A DNA stretch of 64,000 nucleotides from Caballeronia sp. INDeC2 (lineage in GTDB: Bacteria > Pseudomonadota > Gammaproteobacteria > Burkholderiales > Burkholderiaceae), in contig NZ_JALQDG010000030.1 of NCBI RefSeq assembly GCF_023631325.1, positions 186,001 to 250,000 on the forward strand, given 5' to 3'. The notes under the pieces were generated by a model. It did not search any database. It had not been told where the DNA came from and saw nothing but the letters and a program-made list of their open reading frames with translations. Positions 1 to 7,788 of this stretch are shown here, in pieces. Numbering within the stretch: position 1 is the stretch's first letter; every line of letters begins with the position of its first letter. A program made the translations under genes and the position numbers.

Positions 1-2
1 GA

Positions 3-23
3 CGCCCGCGCGACGCCGTATAG
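3..23 (+). other. possible 3' end of an upstream coding region
   Basis: One plus-strand frame is open from the window edge and ends at a TAG at 21-23, reading RPRDAV and then stop. The next gene starts 65 bases later on the same strand, so this could be the tail of an upstream operon gene. Seven codons are too few to name a family, and chance is a serious alternative. Confidence 0.2.
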
Positions 24-88
24 TCGGGCATGAGGCAGTCATCGTACAACTGGCCGCCGCGAATCACTCCAAGCAAGGACGAGACAAC

Positions 89-1672
89 ATGCAACTCACT
101 GGCAATCTGCTCATCGGTCAGGAATCGGTCTTCGGTTCGAACGGCTCGATCAAGGCCGTCAACGCGTCGACCGGCGCGGCCATCGAACCGGCATTCGGCG
201 GCGCGACGCTCGCCGATCTCGACCGCGCGTGCGCGCTCGCGTGGGCCGCGTTCGATGTCTATCGCGAAACCGCACCGGAGGCGCGCGCGAAGTTTCTCGA
301 AACGATCGCGCAGAACATCCTCGATATCGGCGACGATCTGATCGAGCGGTGCATGATCGAAAGTGGCCTGCCGCGCGCGCGTCTGGAAGGCGAGCGCGGC
401 CGCACGGTCGGCCAGTTGCGCATGTTCGCGGACGTGGTCCGCAACGGCGATTTCCTCGGCGTGCGCATCGATCCGGCGCAGCCCGAGCGCAAGCCGCTGC
501 CGCGCGTCGATCTGCGCCTGCGCCACATCGGCGTCGGCCCGGTCGCCGTGTTCGGCGCGAGCAACTTCCCGCTCGCGTTCTCCGTCGCCGGCGGCGACAC
601 GGCGTCGGCGCTCGCGGCCGGCTGCCCGGTCATCGTCAAGGCGCACTCGGCGCATCCGGGCACGGCGGAACTCGTCGGACGCGCAGTGCAGAAGGCGGTG
701 AAGGACTGCGGCATGCCCGAAGGCACGTTTTCGCTGCTGTTCGACAGCGGCCGCGACATCGGTCAGGGTCTCGTCAAGGACAATCGCATCAAGGCAGCCG
801 GCTTCACCGGTTCGCGCGGCGGCGGCACGGCGCTGATGAAACTTGCGGCGGCGCGCACCGAGCCGATTCCCGTCTACGCGGAAATGAGCAGCATCAACCC
901 GGTTCTGCTGTTCCCGGCGGCGCTCGAGAACCGCGGCGAAGCCATCGCCAAGGCGTTCGTGCAGTCGCTCGTGCTCGGCGCGGGCCAGTTCTGCACGAAT
1001 CCGGGTCTGGTGCTGGCCGTCGACGGTCCGGCTCTCGACACGTTCATCGCGGCGGCATCGGCGGCGCTTTCGGAAACCGCCGCGCAGACGATGCTCACGC
1101 CGGGCATCTGCAAGACCTATCGGGGCGCCGTCGAGCGCGCCGCCGGGCATGACGGCGTGACGACCGCCGCGCGCGGCGTCGAGGCGAAAGGCGAGAATCA
1201 GGGGCAGTCGGCGCTCTTCGTCACCACTGCCGACGCGTTCCGCAACAGCCACGAACTGCAGGAAGAGATCTTCGGCGCGTCGTCGCTCGTCGTGCGTTGC
1301 CCGGATCTCGCGACCATGCTGGATCTGGTCGAATCGCTGGAAGGACAGTTGACTTCGGCGCTGCACATCGACGAAGCGGATTACGCCGATGCGAAGCGCG
1401 TCCTCCCCGCGCTCGAACGCCGCACCGGCCGCCTGCTGGTGAACGGCTTCGGCACGGGCGTGGAAGTGGGCCATGCTATGGTGCACGGCGGCCCGTTCCC
1501 GTCGACGGCAGATGGCCGCTCGACCTCGGTCGGCAGCCTCGCGATCAACCGCTTTCTGCGTCCGGTGAGCTATCAGGATCTGCCTGACGCGCTCCTGCCC
1601 GACGCATTGAAGACGGACAATCCGCTCGGACTGAACCGCCGGATCGACGGCAAGCTGCAACTAGCCGAGTAA
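89..1672 (+). CDS. aldehyde dehydrogenase (NADP+), 2,5-dioxovalerate / alpha-ketoglutaric semialdehyde dehydrogenase type
   Basis: A 527-residue cytoplasmic enzyme expected to oxidise alpha-ketoglutaric semialdehyde to 2-oxoglutarate with NAD(P)+, the last step of non-phosphorylative pentose, sugar-acid and hydroxyproline breakdown. The ALDH core is intact: GASNF around residue 157, the cofactor lysine in VIVKAHS (about 184), the general base in AEMSS (Glu265) and the nucleophile in GQFCTNPG (Cys302). Length is normal for the family. The ATG has AAGGA at 75-79, and a strong hairpin terminator follows. A paralogue at 59786-61360 lines up with it without a gap through the catalytic cysteine. 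No pathway partner is visible on this side, so the physiological substrate is an inference. Confidence 0.93.
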   Translation: MQLTGNLLIGQESVFGSNGSIKAVNASTGAAIEPAFGGATLADLDRACALAWAAFDVYRETAPEARAKFLETIAQNILDIGDDLIERCMIESGLPRARLEGERGRTVGQLRMFADVVRNGDFLGVRIDPAQPERKPLPRVDLRLRHIGVGPVAVFGASNFPLAFSVAGGDTASALAAGCPVIVKAHSAHPGTAELVGRAVQKAVKDCGMPEGTFSLLFDSGRDIGQGLVKDNRIKAAGFTGSRGGGTALMKLAAARTEPIPVYAEMSSINPVLLFPAALENRGEAIAKAFVQSLVLGAGQFCTNPGLVLAVDGPALDTFIAAASAALSETAAQTMLTPGICKTYRGAVERAAGHDGVTTAARGVEAKGENQGQSALFVTTADAFRNSHELQEEIFGASSLVVRCPDLATMLDLVESLEGQLTSALHIDEADYADAKRVLPALERRTGRLLVNGFGTGVEVGHAMVHGGPFPSTADGRSTSVGSLAINRFLRPVSYQDLPDALLPDALKTDNPLGLNRRIDGKLQLAE

Positions 1673-1695
1673 GACTTCCTTTTTTCGATCGGACT

Positions 1696-1740
1696 GACGA
1701 GGGCCGCGGCGCGAGATGCGCTCGCGGCCCTCGTCGCTTT
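1696..1740 (+). terminator. rho-independent terminator after the aldehyde dehydrogenase
   Basis: A 13-bp perfect stem (GACGAGGGCCGCG at 1696-1708 pairs with 1723-1735) with a 14-nt loop is followed by GCTTT. It lies 23 bases after the stop codon. Confidence 0.7.
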
Positions 1741-2294
1741 GCGAGATATTCGACGATGCTTCGGATCGCTTATTATTTGTCGATCATTCGACTCGTCCGT
1801 GTGGGCGCTGAACAACGCCTCGCCGGACGCGCGAAACGCTTTCGCATCAGTGGGTTATCCGCCGATCGCGTCCCCTTGTCGTTTAACGGCTAAGGATTGG
1901 CGTCTCCAAACCGCCGGCGCGATCCCAAAATGTCGGAAATATCGTGAGCGATAGAAGCGAGGCGCGCCGCGCGAGCCGGTCCGCGACGCTTTCACATCGA
2001 CATCGGGCTATGCGCCGGACGCTTCGCTCCGTATGTGCCGTACGAGGCGCGACGCAATGGTGTAGTCGCTTAAGTCTTGCGGCCCGGAAATAGGTGCGAA
2101 AGACAATTGACGTCCGATAGCGGTTGAACCATAGTCGGAATTCGTTCCCGCCGGCGCGCAAGCCGCTCGGGAAGAGAATACGAAGGATTGCTGTTGCGGG
2201 ACTGCGTTCCTGCGTACAGGCGCGACGACCCGGCGCGCATTGGCGGCCACGCGATTTTGGCAACCTCACGCACATGTCCTTCGAGGGCTCCAGC
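1741..2294. other. intergenic region, 554 bp, no gene seen
   Basis: This stretch is less GC-rich than its surroundings and has no open frame with convincing composition. It should hold the promoter of the zinc-ribbon gene. I could not pick out a defensible -35/-10 pair, a riboswitch or a small RNA. A long plus-strand frame entering from 2124 is probably 5' extension only. Confidence 0.5.
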
Positions 2295-4262
2295 ATGACC
2301 ACGCGTCTGACGTTCCCCGCATCCATGTTCTCCGTCGTCTGCCAGCGGTGCGGCAGCACGGTGCGCAAAAACGCCGACAGTTGCCCCAATTGCGGCGCCG
2401 ATCGCAACGCCGCGTTCGGGCAGCAGCGCGAATCCGCGCCGGCCAAGCCGCGTGCGAACGTTTTCGAAGAAGCGGCCGCGCCGCTTGCAACGGCGGCGGC
2501 TTCGGCATCGTCCACTTCCGCCGCGATCGGCACCGATACTTCCGAGCGCGTCGAGCCGGGCATGCGCTCGCGCTGGACGGAGCGCGCGAGCGAGCGCATC
2601 GCGCAGAAAGCGGCGGAATATCGCGCGCGGCGCGCCGAAGAATCCGCGCGTAGCGCCTATGCCGAATCCGGCAACGATCCCGACGCCCTCCCCGGCTCCG
2701 AGCGCTGGAGCACGAAGAAGACGGTGATTGCGAGCGCATGCGGGCTCGTGCTGCTGCTCGGCGCGATGTTTTACTACCAGCTCGGCGATTCCGATGGCAG
2801 CGGCAGCACGCCATCCGCCGATCACAGCGTCTCGGGCGCGATCGATTCCAAAGTCGGCTCGCTCATGCGCGGCGCGACGGACGCTCCCACCGCCGCCGAC
2901 CGTCGCGCTGCGGCCGACACGCGTGCGCTCGCCGCCGGCGATACGCTTCAAGGCGTGCGCGTCGCGCTGGATCAGCACGACCTCGCCACCGCCCGCGCGC
3001 GGCTCAAAATGCTTCCGGCGCAGCAGCAGGCGCGCGCGGAATACGAAAGCCTGAAGGACGAACTGGTCAAGCGTGAATCGCAACGCGACGCCGCGCTGCA
3101 ACTCGCGCGCGCCTGCGAGCGGACCTCCGCGTGGGCCTGCGTGCAGCAGAACGCGGGCGAGGCGCTCGCGCTCGACGGCGGCAATATCGAATCCCAGTCG
3201 ATGCTCGAACGCGTGGTCTCCCATGCGGGCTGGCTCGCGCCGACAGCGGCGGCCGCGCTCGCCAGGAAGGGTCCGGGCACGGCGGCTCCGTCGGCGGTGG
3301 TGAATACGCCCGATACGACGAACACGACCGCCGCCACGCCCGCGCCGCTTTCCGCGCAGGCAAACGTTGCAGCGGTCGCGCCGGGTACGAAGTCGAACGT
3401 CGTCGCGCAGAAACCCGCCGTGGAGCGGCGCGCGGGTCAGCGCAGCGCCGCGCGCCAGGCCGACGACGAAGCCTACGAATCGCGTGCGGACAAGATCGCG
3501 CGCGCGCAGGCGGCGACTGCGGCGATCACCGCCATGACGATCGTGCCTCCCGCCGCGCCCACCGCGCCCGCCGTCGCCACGACAATGACGAAGCCCGCGG
3601 CCACCGCACCCGCGCCCGCCGCGCAGGCGGCCCCGCAAGCGACCACGCAGGCCGCCGCGCCCGCGCCTTCGCAGCCGGCGGCGAAAGCCACTCCGGCGCC
3701 CGTCACGCAGGCGGCGCGCACGCCCTACTATCTCGGCGACGAAGACGCGCAGCCATCCGCCGCCGCCAACAACGCGCGCCCCGCGAATCCACGCGCGGCG
3801 CCCTACTATCTCGGCGACGAGCCGCCGCAACAGGCCGCTCGCCCGGCCAATCCGCGCGGCGCGTATTACCTCGGCGAAGATCCGCCGCAGCCATCGGCGC
3901 CGGCGACGAAGGCCGCCGTGCCGCGGCCGCCGCAATCCGGTAACCAGAGCAGCGCGCTGCCGCCATCCACCGCAACGATGCAAGCCGCCGTGCCGCACCC
4001 GCCCGCGGCAGCGGCCGCAGCCGTCGCGCAACCCGTCGCGCAGACTGCCGCCGTGCAGCGCGCGCTGCCGGTCGTGAATCAGCCCGTCGCGCAGACGAAC
4101 GCGACCGCGCGCGCCACGCAGACGAGCGCTGCGGCATCGCCGCAATTCGGCAACGTGCCGGCGGGGTCGCATCTCGACTCCGACAAGTCCGAAGAACTCG
4201 AGCGCGCCATCAAGCAATACGGCTGGAGCGGCGGCGACCCGGCGTCCAAGCCGTCGCGCTGA
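2295..4262 (+). CDS. zinc-ribbon, single-pass membrane protein with TPR-like middle and YYLG repeats
   Basis: A 655-residue protein of unknown function. Residues 16-33 hold four cysteines spaced CxxC-x10-CxxC, a zinc ribbon. Residues 143-162 form one membrane segment, so the short N-terminal domain probably stays in the cytoplasm and the long C-terminal part is outside. Residues 205-320 look helical and TPR-like. The rest is Ala/Pro/Gln-rich and carries three copies of YYLG followed by acidic residues (478, 504, 524), separated by RPANPR spacers. The start at 2295 has GAGGG upstream; an in-frame ATG at 2274 is the alternative. It ends 177 bases before a TAXI binding-protein gene on the same strand, which hints at a shared envelope role. 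Confidence 0.75.
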   Translation: MTTRLTFPASMFSVVCQRCGSTVRKNADSCPNCGADRNAAFGQQRESAPAKPRANVFEEAAAPLATAAASASSTSAAIGTDTSERVEPGMRSRWTERASERIAQKAAEYRARRAEESARSAYAESGNDPDALPGSERWSTKKTVIASACGLVLLLGAMFYYQLGDSDGSGSTPSADHSVSGAIDSKVGSLMRGATDAPTAADRRAAADTRALAAGDTLQGVRVALDQHDLATARARLKMLPAQQQARAEYESLKDELVKRESQRDAALQLARACERTSAWACVQQNAGEALALDGGNIESQSMLERVVSHAGWLAPTAAAALARKGPGTAAPSAVVNTPDTTNTTAATPAPLSAQANVAAVAPGTKSNVVAQKPAVERRAGQRSAARQADDEAYESRADKIARAQAATAAITAMTIVPPAAPTAPAVATTMTKPAATAPAPAAQAAPQATTQAAAPAPSQPAAKATPAPVTQAARTPYYLGDEDAQPSAAANNARPANPRAAPYYLGDEPPQQAARPANPRGAYYLGEDPPQPSAPATKAAVPRPPQSGNQSSALPPSTATMQAAVPHPPAAAAAAVAQPVAQTAAVQRALPVVNQPVAQTNATARATQTSAAASPQFGNVPAGSHLDSDKSEELERAIKQYGWSGGDPASKPSR

Positions 4263-4439
4263 GAAAAAAGCAGAAGAACACACGGAGACAACGACGACGC
4301 ACGGCAAGCACGCGCCACGCACCTTCGCGTTGAGCCGCATGTGAGCAACCGGGCATGAGCGAATTGCGCGCTTTGCGGACGATTTCCGCGTCGCGCGAGT
4401 TTCAAAAGCACCCGTCCAACTCAGATCAAAGGGTCAATC

Positions 4440-5579
4440 ATGTTCACCACAAAAAGCATGCGCAACGCCGCACGGGGCGCGCTGGCGCTCCTTGCCACAG
4501 CCGGGCTGATCGGCGCGGGATCGAGCTTCGCCGCCGATCCGCTCCCCTACAAGATCACGACGGGTCAGGAGCGCGGCACGTATATCCAGATCGGCCAGGA
4601 CTTGTCGAAGTACGTGGCCGAACCGGCGGGCATCGAACTGGAAGTGCTGCCGTCGAAGGGATCGGCGGAAAACGTGCAGCGCATGCGCTACGAGCCCGGC
4701 GTGAAGTTCGCGCTCGTGCAGTCGGACGTGTATCAGGCGTACATGGACATGGCGACCTCGGGCAACGCCGACGCGGGCAAGATCATCAAGCCGTTGCGGC
4801 TCATCATGCCGCTCTACGACGAGGAAATTTACTTCGTGACGCGCGCCGACTCGCCGATGAAGTTCATCCACGAGATCAAGGGCAAGAACATCAGCGTCGG
4901 GCCGATCGGCAGCGGCACGGCGCAATCGGCGGAGACGCTGTATCGGCTGATGTTCGGCGAGCCGATCGCCGATGCCAACGAGCAGCATCTGAACAACGAG
5001 GATTCGCTCGCGCGGCTGATCGTCGGGAAGATCGATGTCGCGGTGATCGTCGCGGGCCAGCCGGCGAAGCTCTTTCAGGACATGAATCCCGAGTTGCTCA
5101 AGCAGATCAAGCTGCTGCGCCTCGATTCGAGCGCGCCCGAAACCGCGCGCGCGAAGCAGACCTATTTCCCCGCGACGATCCGCACGTCGAGCTATCCGAA
5201 CTGGATTCAGGAAGACACGCCGACGCTCACCGTGAAGGCTTTTCTCGTGACCTACGATTACGGCCTGCGCGGCACGGTCGGGGCGCTCTCGAAATTCGCG
5301 GATTCGCTGTGCACCAACTTCGACACACTGCAGGCCAACGGCCATCCGAAGTGGAAACAGGTGCACCTCGAACTGCCGCCGCTCACGAAAGGCTGGAAAT
5401 ACTACCCGCCGATGGAGAAGCACTTGCGCGCGTGCATCGCGCAACGCACGGCGGCGGCCGAGCAATCGCAGACTCCGGCGCGCAAGGTCGCGGCCCGCGA
5501 CGCGGACGCAGCCGCGCAAAAGCCGAAAAAGGCGAGCTGCAGCGCGCAGGAAAAGCTGCTGCTGCTGTGCGATCAGTGA
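4440..5579 (+). CDS. TAXI-family TRAP transporter solute-binding protein
   Basis: A 379-residue periplasmic binding protein. Residues 1-31 are a signal peptide (basic, then hydrophobic, cleavage likely after SSFA), followed by the family opening YKITTGQERGTYIQIGQDL and a typical GPIGSGTAQSAETLYRL segment. TAXI proteins normally capture small carboxylates such as glutamate or 2-oxoglutarate for a DctQM-type permease. No such permease is nearby, so it either works with one elsewhere or has a sensing role. The C-terminus is unusual: a charged tail ends with two cysteines flanking LLLL. It is convergent with the MocR gene 10 bases downstream. Confidence 0.88.
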   Translation: MFTTKSMRNAARGALALLATAGLIGAGSSFAADPLPYKITTGQERGTYIQIGQDLSKYVAEPAGIELEVLPSKGSAENVQRMRYEPGVKFALVQSDVYQAYMDMATSGNADAGKIIKPLRLIMPLYDEEIYFVTRADSPMKFIHEIKGKNISVGPIGSGTAQSAETLYRLMFGEPIADANEQHLNNEDSLARLIVGKIDVAVIVAGQPAKLFQDMNPELLKQIKLLRLDSSAPETARAKQTYFPATIRTSSYPNWIQEDTPTLTVKAFLVTYDYGLRGTVGALSKFADSLCTNFDTLQANGHPKWKQVHLELPPLTKGWKYYPPMEKHLRACIAQRTAAAEQSQTPARKVAARDADAAAQKPKKASCSAQEKLLLLCDQ

Positions 5580-5589
5580 TGCGCCGAAG

Positions 5590-7041
5590 CTAGCGGGCGA
5601 GCGTCGGCATGAGCGCGGCCAGGCGTTTCATGCCGCGCTCGATCGCCGCGGCGCTCGTTCCTCCGTAGCCGAACAGCACGCCTTGCTGCGCCGGCTCGCC
5701 CGCGTAGAACGCGCGGATGCCATACAGTCCGACCGACACGGCGCGCGCCGCCGCGACCACATCGTCCTCTCGCAGCGAACCGGCGAGCCGCGCGACGAGA
5801 TGGATGCCCGCCGTCGACGGCATCGGCTCGAACCAGGGCGCAAGCTCGCCTTTCAGGCCGTCGAGCAGGATCGCGCGGCGTTGCGCGTAAGCCTTGTGCA
5901 TGCGGCGCAGGTGCTTCGCGTATTCGCCGTCGAGCATGAACGCGCCGAGCGCCGTTTGCGTCATCATGCAACTGTGCCAGTCGCAGATTTGCTTCGCGTT
6001 CCACATCGCCTCGGATAGCGTCGCGGGCGGCACGACGTAGCCGAGCCGCAGATCGGGGAAAAGCGTCTTCGAAAAGGTGCCGACATACGCGACGAGCCCC
6101 GCGCGATCCAGGCTTTTCAGCGATTCCACCGGTCTTCCTTCGAAGCGGAATTCGCCGTCGTAGTCGTCCTCGACGATCATCGCGCCGCGCTTCGCGGCCC
6201 ATTCGAGCAGTTCGACGCGCCGGTCGAGGCTCATCGGCATGCCGAGCGGAAACTGATGCGACGGCGTCACGTAGACGAGGCGCGTATTGCGCGGCAGCTT
6301 TTTCACGACAATGCCCTCGCCATCGACCGGCACGTAGGCGATGCGCGCGCCCAGCGCCGCGAACAACGCGCGCGCGGGCGGATAGCCCGGTTCCTCGACC
6401 GCGACGACATCGCCCGGCTGGATCGTGATGCGCGCGAGCAGATCGAGCGCCTGCTGCGCGCCTTGCGTCACGATCACGTCCTGCCAGTTGCACACGACCG
6501 CGCGGCTGAACCCGAGATAACGCGCGATGCCGAGCCGCAGTTCCTGTTCGCCGCCCGGATCGCGATAGCCCGCGAAGCCGTCGGTCGCGCGCGCCTGCGT
6601 GCGCAATGCCTGATGGAGGCAGCGCCGCCACGCGTCGTAGGGAAAGAGCGTCTTGTCGGTCACGCCGCCCTTGAAATCGCAGTCGAGCGTTTCGTGCGCG
6701 GGCGGCATCGGCATGGCCATGCGCTCGGGCATCTTGCGCCAGATGCCCGTCGCACGGGCGCGCGCCGAGACGGGTTCGGCCTGCGCGGATGGCAGCCGCG
6801 TGAGGCCTTCGGCGACGAACGTACCGTCGCCTGCGCGCGTGCGCAGATAACCTTCGGCGATGAGCCGTTCGAAGACATCGAGCGTGGTCTTGCGCGAGAC
6901 GCCGAGCTGCGCGGCGAGATCGCGCGTGGATGGCAGCCGCGCGTTCGCGGCCAGCCGTCCTTCGACGATGCCCGCTCGCAGTTGGCCGTAGATCTGGCCG
7001 GTCAGGTCGCGGCGGCCGTGCAGGGTGATGTGGATGTCCAA
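5590..7041 (-). CDS. MocR-type regulator (GntR winged helix fused to class I aminotransferase fold)
   Basis: A 483-residue transcription factor. Residues 10-78 are the GntR-type winged helix (LPSTRDLAAQLGVSRKTTLD). Residues 115-480 are an aminotransferase-like domain with the PLP lysine in TFSKTLFPD (Lys325) and the cofactor-binding EDDYDGEFR at 291-299. MocR proteins bind PLP or a PLP adduct and usually control vitamin B6, GABA, taurine or amino-acid genes near them. No such target sits beside it: its neighbours are the convergent TAXI gene and a decayed toxin-antitoxin locus upstream. It is therefore not assigned to PdxR, GabR or any other named subgroup. Confidence 0.9.
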   Translation of the reverse strand: MDIHITLHGRRDLTGQIYGQLRAGIVEGRLAANARLPSTRDLAAQLGVSRKTTLDVFERLIAEGYLRTRAGDGTFVAEGLTRLPSAQAEPVSARARATGIWRKMPERMAMPMPPAHETLDCDFKGGVTDKTLFPYDAWRRCLHQALRTQARATDGFAGYRDPGGEQELRLGIARYLGFSRAVVCNWQDVIVTQGAQQALDLLARITIQPGDVVAVEEPGYPPARALFAALGARIAYVPVDGEGIVVKKLPRNTRLVYVTPSHQFPLGMPMSLDRRVELLEWAAKRGAMIVEDDYDGEFRFEGRPVESLKSLDRAGLVAYVGTFSKTLFPDLRLGYVVPPATLSEAMWNAKQICDWHSCMMTQTALGAFMLDGEYAKHLRRMHKAYAQRRAILLDGLKGELAPWFEPMPSTAGIHLVARLAGSLREDDVVAAARAVSVGLYGIRAFYAGEPAQQGVLFGYGGTSAAAIERGMKRLAALMPTLAR

Positions 7042-7062
7042 GGGCGATAGCGACCGGCACGA

Positions 7063-7356
7063 CTACAGTTGATAGGGCATCCGCACGCCTGGATCATCGG
7101 GCGGGAAGTCCTTCGAGTTTCGTGAAACCAGAGGCGCATTCACCGATTGCGCCGACGCCCATACGATCGCGTCCGGCAGCTTGATGCGCGACTTCTCGCG
7201 TATGCCGACGGCGCGATCCGCGACGGACGCATCGGGCGACACGAGATCGAAGGTGGACAGCCATGCCCGAAGCGACGATTCGTTGTCCGGCGTGGCTCCC
7301 AAACGGACCTCCATCAGTTTGACGATGCTGATCGAACGCTCTTCATAACGCTCGAC
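7063..7356 (-). pseudogene. PIN-domain toxin remnant (VapC-like), N-terminus deleted
   Basis: An 83-codon frame from the ATG at 7314, with a clean in-frame extension back to 7356 reading VERYEERSISIVKL. It matches the C-terminal two thirds of PIN ribonuclease toxins: the SIVKLMEVRLGA strand-helix, the acidic site in RIKLPDAIVWASAQ and the closing SRNSKDFPPDDPGVRMPYQL. The family's opening LFDTN strand with the first catalytic aspartate is absent. It was removed by the deletion that joined this frame to the antitoxin gene. Without that aspartate it should not be an active nuclease. Confidence 0.75.
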
Positions 7357-7493
7357 CGGCGCTTGTTGCTGGCAATATAAGCACCGATCGCGTCGCGAAT
7401 GACGGCGGCTCGCGGGCGTTGCTGTTTAGCGCCGATCGCCGCGAGTTCGTCTATTTGCTCGTCAGGCAGGGCAATCAAATACGTCCCACTCAA
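7314..7493 (-). pseudogene. ribbon-helix-helix antitoxin remnant (CopG/VapB-like), C-terminus lost
   Basis: A 59-codon frame too short for most gene callers. The first 46 residues read as a complete ribbon-helix-helix DNA-binding domain: TYLIALPDEQIDELAAIG, then PRAAVIRDAIGAYIASNKRR. From about 7356 the antitoxin frame runs out of phase through toxin sequence and stops at 7314, overlapping the toxin ATG by one base. The usual C-terminal toxin-binding segment is missing. No ATG is in frame; TTG at 7493 is the likeliest start, with no well-spaced ribosome site. DNA binding may survive, but antitoxin function should not. Confidence 0.65.
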
Positions 7494-7521
7494 CCTCGCT
7501 GTACGACATACAAATCGTATA

Positions 7522-7788
7522 TCAGGTTTCGGAGTTGCCGAATACCTCCTGACACAACGCCGCGCCTTGCTCGGTCAGCCACGCGCTTCCCGTCCCTTCC
7601 TCGGTCATCTGCATATCGACCAGCCCGCCGTCCGTGAGCCCGGTCAATTGCCGCCGCAATGCGCTCATCGGCAAGCCGGCCTGTTTCGCGATCCTGGCGA
7701 GCGACCACGCGCGCCCGGGCGTTTCCGTCCGCGCGCGCCACAACTGCGCCAGCACGGCGACGAGCGCCGGATCGATGTCATCGCTCAT
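7522..7788 (-). CDS. small winged-helix DNA-binding protein
   Basis: An 88-residue protein, all one winged-helix-like domain: RAWSLARIAKQAGLPMSALR reads as helix-turn-helix and the LTGLTDGGLVDMQM segment as the wing, as in MarR/ArsR-type folds. Its ATG overlaps the stop of the MocR gene in an ATGA (7785-7788), so the two should be translated together. This suggests it acts with, or responds to the same signal as, that MocR. An effector domain is absent. The downstream neighbour is the decayed toxin-antitoxin locus. I do not recognise a named family. Confidence 0.75.
   Translation of the reverse strand: MSDDIDPALVAVLAQLWRARTETPGRAWSLARIAKQAGLPMSALRRQLTGLTDGGLVDMQMTEEGTGSAWLTEQGAALCQEVFGNSET

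Noticed and set aside
30..341. 103-codon plus-strand frame at the window start
   Set aside because: Overlaps the aldehyde dehydrogenase in another phase and is Arg/Ser-rich.
2070..4340. 756-codon minus-strand open frame opposite the zinc-ribbon gene
   Set aside because: Arg/Gly-rich, no domain, and exactly antisense to a real gene. High GC removes stop codons from this frame.
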